In this document: positions 32,649 to 41,000 of the stretch, piece after piece
How the letters are laid out: every line of letters begins with the position of its first letter
Position numbering within the stretch: the first letter of the stretch is position 1
Assembly: GCF_022095675.1 (NCBI RefSeq)
Contig: NZ_JAHYSG010000005.1
Span: 124,001-188,000, forward strand
Direction of reading: 5' to 3'
Length of the DNA: 64,000 nt
Origin: Dactylosporangium sp. AC04546
GTDB taxonomy: Bacteria > Actinomycetota > Actinomycetes > Mycobacteriales > Micromonosporaceae
Program-made: the position numbers and the translations under genes
Notes under the pieces: generated by a model
What the model saw: the letters and a program-made list of their open reading frames with translations, nothing else
Told to the model about the DNA's origin: nothing
Databases searched by the model: none

Positions 32649-32736
32649 CCCGCGACTGGAGCGTGGTGGCATCTTGGCCGGGCGGATCTGCACATGGCAC
32701 GATGGAGATCCGTCCGCCGGACGCAAAGGTGGCCTC

Positions 32737-33147
32737 GTGCGTACATATACGGTCGATTTCGATCCGCAACGGTACCGAGTGCAGCTGGACGGCGACGGCA
32801 TCGCCCACCCGGCGTTCCTGTCACTGCAGGGAAGCCCCGGCATCTACGTGGCCGGGATCGACCCCGACCTGCGGCACGAGAACACCCGGCGGCTGCCGAA
32901 CACCTGCCTGGTGTTCGACTTCGCCCACACATGGATCGTCCGGCAGTACCGCCGGGAGAACCCCACCATGATGGGCTTCGCCTACGCGACCGACTCCGAC
33001 GTCCAGATCGACATCTCGTGGCGCTGCCGCGAGGTCGCCCGCCTCCGGCGGACCGGCCGCGCCACGCGGACCCAGCTGTCGACGTTCTTCAACAACGAGC
33101 GCTGGTCGATCGACTGGACCCCGAACCCCGACTTCGTCACCTTCTGA
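32737..33147 (+). CDS. Hypothetical protein
   Basis: GTG 32737 (AAAGGTGG just upstream) gives 136 residues starting VRTYTVDFDPQRYRVQLDGD. The frame also opens at 32674 but that extension is weak. It has alternating beta-type segments (HPAFLSLQGSPGIYVAGIDP, NTCLVFDFAHTWIVRQYRRE) and a basic C-terminus (RRTGRATRTQLSTFFNNERW). No signal or membrane segment. I do not recognise the family. It follows the GH27 gene by about 90 bases but is probably an independent unit. Confidence 0.7.
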   Translation: MRTYTVDFDPQRYRVQLDGDGIAHPAFLSLQGSPGIYVAGIDPDLRHENTRRLPNTCLVFDFAHTWIVRQYRRENPTMMGFAYATDSDVQIDISWRCREVARLRRTGRATRTQLSTFFNNERWSIDWTPNPDFVTF

Positions 33148-33187
33148 CGACGAGCGTCACCTCCGGGGACCACCCGGCGGTGATACC

Positions 33188-33561
33188 GACCTGGCCCGGG
33201 CGGACGGGGCGGCGAACGACCGGCGCAACGGGAGGGCACGCGCAACCTCGTCGACGCCGCCCGTGCGGCGGGTGCCGGACGGTTCGTCGTGCAGTCGCCG
33301 GCGTTCGCGTACGAGCCGGGGGAGGGGCCGGCCGACGAGTCCGTGCCGCTCGACACCGCCGCGCCGCCGCGGGGTGCGACCGCGGAGGCCGACGGGAGAC
33401 GGAGGCGATCGCGGGCGAGTTCGGCACGGCCATGTCGCTGCGGTACGGCGTCTTCTACGGGCCCGGGACCTGGTACGCGCAGGGTGGTGCGGTCGCCGCC
33501 GCCCTCGCCGGCGACCCGGGCGCGCCGTTCCTCGGCAGCATCGCCGCCGACCGGTCGGGGG
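33188..33561 (+). pseudogene. Relic of an NAD-dependent epimerase/dehydratase (extended SDR), multiply frameshifted
   Basis: Three frames must be joined. DLARADGAANDRRN (about 33188-33229), then EGTRNLVDAARAAGAGRFVV with QSPAFAYEPGEGPADESVPL (33232-33390), then ETEAIAGEFGTAMSLRYGVF with YGPGTWYAQGG (about 33400-33561). Together they match the middle and late part of extended SDRs (REGTRNLVDAA, VLRYGxxYGPGTWY). The Rossmann N-terminus and the end are missing, and the sequence stops exactly at the thymidylate kinase stop. A decayed, truncated gene. Confidence 0.75.
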
Positions 33562-34185
33562 TCACGCGGTCACCGTGCCGAGCAGGCGGTCGACGCGGCG
33601 GGCGATGGTGTCGGCGAGCTCGTCCTGCGGCCGGGTGGCGTCGAGGACGAGGTACCGCCCAATGCTCGCGTCCGCGAGGTCGAGGTAGGCCTGCCGGACC
33701 CGCCGGTGGAAGTCGAGGGTCTCCCGCTCGAGCCGGTCCTCGGAGCCGCGGTGGGCGACGCGCTGGAGCCCGTCGAGCGGGTCGATGTCGAGGAGGATGG
33801 TGAGGTCGGGGACGATCCCGGCGGTCGCCCACGTCGACAGGGCCTCGATCCACACGCGGTCCATGCGGCGGCCGGCGGCCTGGTAGGCGATCGACGAGTC
33901 GACCCACCGGTCGGAGATCACCGTCCTGCCGACCAGTAGCGCGGGCTTCACCACCTGGGCGACGTGCTGGGCCCGGTCGGCCGCGTACAGGAGCGCCTCC
34001 GTGCGGTCGTCGACCGTGCCGGGCTCCGAGTCGAGGAGTATTCGGCGGATGTCGGCGCCGAGGTCGGTGCCGCCCGGCTGGCGGGTGACCACCGCTTGGA
34101 AGGCGAGGTGACGTTCGAGGTGGCGGATCTGGGTGCCCTTCCCAGCCCCCTCACCGCCCTCGAACACAACCAACGTGCCGGTCAT
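33562..34185 (-). CDS. tmk: Thymidylate (dTMP) kinase
   Basis: This 207-residue protein starts MTGTLVVFEGGEGAGKGTQI. The P-loop FEGGEGAGKGTQ is at about 8-19, followed by the LID-region type RQPGGTDLGADIRRILLDSE, YAADRAQHV, VISDRWVDSSIAYQAAGR (the DR motif) and PDLTILLDIDPLDGLQRVAH. It phosphorylates dTMP to dTDP. In many Tmk proteins the P-loop ends GKST/GKTT; here it is GKGT. ATG 34185 overlaps the stop of the upstream zinc-ribbon gene as ATGA. It sits in an accessory region with two tiny coupled genes, so it may be a second copy beside a housekeeping tmk elsewhere. Confidence 0.88.
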   Translation of the reverse strand: MTGTLVVFEGGEGAGKGTQIRHLERHLAFQAVVTRQPGGTDLGADIRRILLDSEPGTVDDRTEALLYAADRAQHVAQVVKPALLVGRTVISDRWVDSSIAYQAAGRRMDRVWIEALSTWATAGIVPDLTILLDIDPLDGLQRVAHRGSEDRLERETLDFHRRVRQAYLDLADASIGRYLVLDATRPQDELADTIARRVDRLLGTVTA

Positions 34186-34352
34186 GCGGCGATCCTTTCG
34201 TTCCGGGAAGCCTCGTAGAGGGCCTGGTTCTTGCACGCGGCCGAACAGAACCGGGCCGGCGCCCGGTTGCGGCTGAGGATCTGCCCGCCGCACCGTTCAC
34301 AGTCACGGGACGGTATGCCCTCGCCGTCGACGACCTGCCCGGCACGGATCAC
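34182..34352 (-). CDS. Small zinc-ribbon protein coupled to thymidylate kinase
   Basis: This 56-residue protein starts at GTG 34352, which overlaps the upstream stop (GTGA), and its own stop overlaps the tmk start (ATGA). The sequence has RDCERCGGQILSRN and ARFCSAACKNQALYEASR. The four Cys form a C-x2-C ... C-x3-C treble-clef or zinc-ribbon site like those in small DNA/RNA-binding proteins with a YCS/FCSxxC end. No other domain. Double coupling makes translation very likely despite the size. Confidence 0.7.
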   Translation of the reverse strand: MIRAGQVVDGEGIPSRDCERCGGQILSRNRAPARFCSAACKNQALYEASRNERIAA

Positions 34353-34513
34353 ACCACCGGCGGGCGGCGCAGCACGTCGCCGGCATGTTCCGCCCAGACA
34401 GGGCAACCCTTGCAGTACGCCAACGCTACCCGCGCGGCCGCGGCGTCCCGGCGGATGCCGGTGCCGGAGGCGTAGATGGGGGGTCCCACATCGCCGGGTT
34501 CGTGCCGGGGCAT
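34349..34513 (-). CDS. Small WhiB-like Cys protein, first of three coupled genes
   Basis: ATG 34513 gives 54 residues: MPRHEPGDVGPPIYASGTG, RRDAAAARVALAYCKGCPVW and AEHAGDVLRRPPVV. The YCKGCPVWAEHA segment resembles the C-x2-CPV-x-x-EC cluster-binding region of WhiB proteins, but the last Cys position is His and the first Cys and the G(I/V)WGG motif are absent. It may be a degenerate WhiB-type or a separate metal-binding peptide. Its stop overlaps the zinc-ribbon start. Its start codon lies exactly beside the duplicated segment that begins at 34514. Confidence 0.5.
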   Translation of the reverse strand: MPRHEPGDVGPPIYASGTGIRRDAAAARVALAYCKGCPVWAEHAGDVLRRPPVV

Positions 34514-34646
34514 GCGGGTCGGGCTCGCCGTGTCGTGCGGCGGGAACGACCCCCGGGTCATGTTCACATCGTTCGATCCGCACACCGGTCGGGCCGAACC
34601 GATGGCCTCGGTGTCGACCGCGGGACTGGTCCCATGTCCGGCTACT
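34514..34646 (+). pseudogene. Duplicated fragment of the broken propeller gene at 43373-43506
   Basis: By hand alignment this 133-bp segment matches 43373-43506 with about 11 mismatches and one single-base gap (near 91 percent). The translation begins RVGLAVSCGGNDPRVMFTSF, then DPHTGRAEPMASVSTAGLVP, against RIGLAVSCGGNNPGVMFASF, then DPQTGGAEPMASVSTAGLVP. Neither flank continues the match. It is a partial gene copy without a start, stop or function of its own. Confidence 0.85.
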
Positions 34647-35047
34647 GACGCCCGCCCACAGCAGCACCGCGTGCGGCTGAGTCCGGCCGAGTTGCGACGT
34701 GCGGGCGGAGCTCGCCTCGGTGCCAAGCGCGGCGAACTCCAGCAGGAGCCCGGCCTTCGGGCGCGGCGGGGCGCCGCAGCTGCGGTGACGGTACATCTCA
34801 TACCACAGATGACATTTCACCCCGTTCCAATGCTTCGCCGACGCCGCCATGCGAGCATTCCGTGACGCTGCGCTATGTGCTGTGTGATTCACATCACTTG
34901 CATATGCAAGTTGGGGAGGTGAAGGGTATCGATCCCAGGCGACCGGCGTAACGCCGCGTGGAGATCACTCTCAGTTTCTTCCCAGCTTCGATCGGCATCT
35001 CTACGGTCTTGCATGCCTGGATGTGATCAGCTCACGGGGAGGCTGGC
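34647..35047. other. Gene-free stretch upstream of the Rhs gene
   Basis: No supportable frame was found. From about 34860 the sequence becomes relatively AT-rich (tgtgattcacatcacttgca), as expected for a promoter region of the large gene that follows. It contains a 16-bp palindrome at 34896-34911 and the GGGGAGG ribosome-binding site at 35036-35042. Confidence 0.4.
34896..34911. promoter_or_regulatory. Perfect 16-bp palindrome, operator candidate for the Rhs gene
   Basis: ACTTGCATATGCAAGT is a perfect palindrome of the kind bound by MarR- or PadR-type dimers (TTGCATATGCAA core). It lies about 136 bases upstream of the Rhs start codon in a locally AT-rich segment. No regulator gene is adjacent. 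Confidence 0.5.
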
Positions 35048-38000
35048 ATGGTTCGTCGTCGGCATGCGTCGTCATTGCGCCGGTTCACGGCCGGCTTGCG
35101 CCGGCGCTGGCTGGTACCGATGTCAGCGGGGATCCTGTTGGTGTCGTTGCTTGCCGCGCCGCCGTCCGCGAGCGCCGCGCCCGGGCAGGCGGGTCCGGAG
35201 TTGCCGAAGACCACCTCGGTGCCGGTGACCGGCGTGCGGGGCACGTCGGTGCCGCAGGCGCAGTCGGCCACGGTGCCGCGTTTCAAGGCGGGTTCGCCGA
35301 AGTGGCCGGCCGGTGGGACCGCGGCGCTGGCGGTGGACACGGGCAACGCTGGCGCGGGCCGGTCCGCGATCGCCGGGCAGGCCGGTGGCGCCGGCAAGGC
35401 AGGCGGCCTGCCGGTGCGGCTGCGTAAGCAGGGCCTGAGCCCGTCCGACGCGCAGGCCGATCCGAAGGCCGAGGCGCGGTTGCAGGCGGTGCAGGGCCCG
35501 TCGGCGGTGCGGCTGTCGGTGGCCGACCGTGCGGTGACGGACAAGGCCAAGGTGCAGGGTGTGCTGTTCACGCTGGTGCGCGGCGACGGCGGTACCGGCA
35601 CCGGCAAGGTCGCGGTGGACGTGGACTACTCGGGGTTCGCGACGGCGTACGGCGCCGACTACGGCAGCCGGCTGCGGCTGGTGCAGCTGCCGGGGTGCGT
35701 GCTGACGACGCCGGAGAAGTCCGAGTGTCAGGTGCAGACGCCGGTCGAGGGCGCGGTGAACTCGGCGGCGGCGCAGGTGGTCTCCTACGACGTCGCGGAC
35801 GTCGCCGCGGGCAGCGGTTCGGTGTTCGCCGCCACCGGCGCGGCGGACGCTGCGGTCGCGGCCGGCGGCAAGGCCGGATCGACCGATGTGCAGCCCGGGG
35901 CGATGTCGGCCGGCGGGTCGACGAAGGGCTCGTCGCCGGTGGTGAAGGCGGCGGGTCAGGTGGTGTATGCGTTGACGGCGGGGCCGTCGGGGCCGGGCGG
36001 GAACTACACGAGCACGTCGCTGAGCGAGACGTCGAGCTGGGCGGCGGGGACGCAGGGCGGTGAGCTCACGTACCGGGTGCCGATCGCGGTGCCGCCCGGC
36101 CTCGGCGGCCCGGTGCCGGACATCGCGCTGTCGTACTCGTCGGGGTCGGTGGACGGCCGGACGGTGGCGAAGAACAGCCAGGCGTCGTGGGTCGGTGAGG
36201 GTTGGGACTATTCGCCGGGGTACATCGAGCAGTCCTACCGGTCGTGCAAGGACGACGGGTGGACGAACGCGGACCTGTGCGTGTTCGAGAACCGGGTGTT
36301 CACGATGTCGTTCGGCGGCCGGTCCGGCCGGTTGGTGTTGCAGGACGGGCCGAACGGCAGATGGCACCTGGAGTCCGACGACGGTTCCCGGATCGAGCAG
36401 ATCTCCGACACGAGCAAGGGCAACGGTGATACGCAGGGCCGGTACTGGAAGCTGACCGCGCAGGACGGCACGCAGTACTACTTCGGGGTCAACAAGCGCT
36501 ACACCGGCGACACCCAGTCGACGAACAGCACCCAGAACACTCTGGTGTACAGCAACCACTCATGGGAGCCGTGCTACAACGCGACGCACGACTACTGGTC
36601 CGGATGCGACATGACGTACCGGTGGAACCTCGACTACGTCGTCGACCCACGCGGCAACTCGATGACGTACTTCTACAACCGGTACCAGGGCAAGTACGGC
36701 AACTGGAACGGCACCGACACGCACGTCTACGACATCACCTCGACCCTGGACCGGATCGAGTACGGCACGCGGGCCGGCAGTGAGGCGTCGACGACGGCGC
36801 CGATGCGGGTGGTGTTCGGCACCGGCGTGCGGTGCCTGGAGACGGTGTGTGAGAACCATCCGGAGAACTGGCCGGACACGCCGTGGGACCAGCACTGCCC
36901 GGTCACTGCCACGTCCTGCGCGAGCAACCAGAGCCCGACGTACTGGACCCCGTTCCGGCTGACGACGATCACGACGCAGATCTACGAGCTGCGCGCGAGC
37001 ACGCCGGAGAACCCGCTGCCCGTCTGGTGGACCGCGGACATCTGGACGCTCTCGCACACGTTCCCGGACCCGGTCCAGGAGGACGTGTCGCCGTCGTTGT
37101 GGTTCGACTTCCTCAACCACAACGGCTGGAACGACTGGAACAACGAGACCATCACCACCCCGCAGATGCACTTCGGCGGCCAGACCTACGCGAACCTGGT
37201 CTCGGCCACGACGCCACGCTACGGCCGTTACCGCCTTACCCGCATCGAGAGCGGCGCCGGCCACGTGACCACCGCCAACTACTCGGCCGAGGAGTGCACC
37301 CCGACCAACGTCGGGCAGAACCCGTGGGACCAGCAGCCGAGACGGTGCTATCCACAGTGGAACGGCACCAGCTACAGCTGGTACCACAAGTACGTCGTGA
37401 CCGACGTGACCGACTGGGACACGCTGACCGGCGCATCGCCCGAGCGCACCGCCTACACGTACGACTGGGACGGCTCCAGCACCAACGTGCTGTGGCACTA
37501 CGCCAGCGACGAGTCCGCCATCGACGCCCATCGCTCATGGACCGACTTCGCCGGCTACAGCATGGTCACCACCACCCGCGGCCCGGTCGGCGGCCAGCAG
37601 TCGATATCCAAGACCCTGTACTACCGGGGCATGAACGGCGACCGGATCAGCAGCGGAAGCCGGTCAGTCACCGTTACCGACTCGACCGGCACCGTGGTCA
37701 CCGACAGCGTCGGGCTGCGCGGCACCGTCCGCGAACAGCGAGTCATGGACGGTACTGCGATCGTGCAACGCACGATCCACACGCCGTGGACGTCCGTCAC
37801 CGGCACCCGCACGGCGACGTGGAACCTCGGCACCATCAACTCCCAATACATCCGCAACGCCCAGACCGACGTGGGAACCTGGCTGCCGGTGAGCAGCACG
37901 TGGCGAACCGCCCGGACCACCTGGACGTACAACACCGACGGTCTTGAGGTGACGGTCAAGGAGCACGGCGACATCGCCATCACCGGCGACGAGACATGCA

Positions 38001-41000
38001 GGACGACGGGCTACGCCGACCCGAACACCACCCTGTGGTACATCAACTATCCGGTCCAAACCCTGACGACGAACTGCGCCGCCGTACCGACCGGAACCGA
38101 CTTCCTCGCTGGCGGCCAGACCTTCTACGACGGCGCGACCAGAGTCGGCGCTCCACCAACGAAGGGCCTGGTCACCAAGACCAACAGACTGGCGTCGGTG
38201 AGCGGCGGCTCGCAGACGTGGGCGCAGGCGAGCCGCGCGGCGTACGACGTGCGGGGCCGGGTCACCGACGCCTACGACGCCCTCGACAAGCACACCATCA
38301 CCAACTACAACCCGGTCGACGGGCCGGTGCGGTCCATCAACACGACCAACCCGCTCGGGCACATCACCACCACCGGATACAACCCGCTGCGCGGCGAGGT
38401 GACCTCGACCACCGACCCGAACGGCAAGCGCACCAGTCTGAACTACGACCCGCTCGGCCGGCTGACGCGGGTGTACCTGCCGCACGGCACCATCACCGAC
38501 TACACCACGTCGACCGCAACGCAGACGTTCACCGACATCCGGTCCACCGGCACCGCGGTCGCACTGACCGGCGACAACGCGAATGCCCAGATCAACCTGC
38601 CGTTCGCGTTCAAGTTCTACGGCCAGTCGTACGCCACGGCGTCGCTGTCGACGAACGGACTGCTCTCCTTCGCCGGCGCCAACCCGGACTCCACGACCGC
38701 AGCGCTGCCCAGCACGGCCCCGCCGAACGCCGCCATCTACCCGTTCTGGGACAACCTGGAACTCGACGCCAGCTCGGCGGTCGCCACGAAGGCAACCGGC
38801 ACCGCGCCGAACCGGCAGTTCACCATCGAGTGGTACAACGCTCTGCTGTCCGGCCGCTCCACTCGCGTGACGTTCACGGTGACGCTGCACGAGAACGGCG
38901 CCATCGTCTTCAACTACAACGACGTCAACACCAACGGCCACGACCAGGGCAGCGCCGCCACCGTCGGCATCGAGAACAGCGCCGGCACCGCCGGCACGCA
39001 GTTCTCCCGCAACCAGACCCAACTGGCCACGAACAAGGCGATCACCTTCACGCCGGTCACCGCACCCACGACGACCCTGCCGGACATCGAGTACACATAC
39101 ACGCTGAGCAACACCGCCACCGTCCCGAACGTCGTCACGACGAAGGTGCTCGGCCCGAACGGCAATCAGATCACCAGCTACACGCTGTACGACGGCCGCA
39201 TGCGCCTCCGCCAGACCCAGGCGCCGGCATCGCAGGCGCTCGGCGGCCGGGTCATCAACGACACCCAGTACGACGGCCGTGGCCTGATCCTCAGCACTGC
39301 CTCGTTCTGGAACAACTCCGCACCAGGCACCGCCGTCGCCGGCTACACCGACGCCAGCGTCCCGATCCAGCACCGCTACACCTACGACAACCTCGGTCGC
39401 CAGACGATCGACGGCCTCTGGGCCCAGAACGCCCTGAAATGGCAGACCGAAACCGTCTACCAGGGCGACCGAACCGCGACCATCCCTCCCACAGGCGGCC
39501 CCACCACCCAGAAGCTGACCGACGCTCGTGGCAACACCACGGAGTTGCGCCAGTTCACCGGCACCAACCTCGGTGGCACCTTCACAAAGACCACCTACGC
39601 CTACGACCGGCTGAACCGCCTGACGTCGACGACCGACCAGGCCGGAAACGTCTGGAGCACGGCGTACGACTTGCGCGGACGCCCGTACTCCAGCACCGAC
39701 CCGGACAAGGGCACCACCCTCTCCACGTTCGACAACGCCGGCCGCCTCACCACCGTCACCAACGCCCGCAACATCAGCCTCACCTACGCCTATGACGACC
39801 TCGGCCGCAAGACCGCGCTCCACGACGGCACCACCACCGCGGGCTTCAAGCGAGCCGCCTGGAGCTACGACACCCTCGCCAAGGGCCTGCCGACCTCGTC
39901 GACCCGATACGTCGGAACCGACTCCTTCACCACCAGCGTCACCGGCTACGACGACCGCTACCAGTTGCTAGGCTCGACCACGGTCATCCCGTCAAGCCTC
40001 GATGTCCCCGGCCTACCCGCCGGCAGCTACACGACCACGAACACCTACAACATCGACGGCTCAGTCGCCACCACCACCTACCCGGCCGCTGCCGACCTGC
40101 CCGCCGAGACGATTACCACGACCTACGACAACACGGGCCGGTCGCTGACGATGTCGAGTCCGGCGACGACGTACGTGCAGGGCACCAGCTACTACTGGCA
40201 CGGCGCGTTGTATCAGCAGTTCCTCGGCAGCGGTACCAAGAGGATCAAGCGAACGACCACCGTCGAGGAGTTCTCCGGGCGGCTCAATACCGACCACGTC
40301 GAGATCCAGAACCAGACCAACACCGCTAACTGGGACCTGGCTCTCAAGGAGCAGTACGGCTACGACGCAGCCGGCAACGTCAAGAACATCCGCGAGCTCA
40401 ACGCAGCCGGTGCCACCGTGTCCAACCAGTGTTTCAACTACGACACGCTGCGCGAGCTCACCGAAGCCTGGACCACCACGAGTGGTACGTGCCAGGCCAG
40501 CCCATCCACTGGCGTCGTCGGCGGCCCCGACCCGTACTGGACCAGCTACAGCTACGACACCGCCACCAGCAACCGCACGGCTGAACTCCGTCACGCCGTC
40601 ACCGGCGGCACCGACACGACCCGCACCTACGCCTACACCACCACAGGCAAGCCCCACGCCCTGAGCACTGTCACCGCCACCGGCGGCGGGACCGGCACCG
40701 ACACATACCAGTACGACGCCGCCGGCAACACCACCACTCGCAGCATCACCGGTAAACCCGGCCAGGCGCTCACCTGGGACAACGAAGGCCACCTCGCCAC
40801 CGTCACCGACACCGCAGGCCCCACGAGCTACATCTACGACGCAGACGGCAACCGCATCGTCAGCAAAGACCCGGCCGGCGTCACCGTCTACCTCGGAGCC
40901 TTCGAGCTGCGCAAGGTCGGCTCCACCACCACCTGCACCCGCTACGTCGGCCCGTCCACCCGCACCGCCGCAGGCATCAGCTGGGTCATCGCCGACCACC

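Noticed and set aside
34653..34892. Minus-strand frame reading KHWNGVKCHLWYEM near the Rhs promoter
   Set aside because: Continues into low-information sequence and then the duplicated propeller fragment read backwards. No family or start signal.
37664..39823. Long minus-strand open frame inside the Rhs gene
   Set aside because: Gly/Val/Arg-rich antisense shadow of YD repeats, with no start signal or domain.
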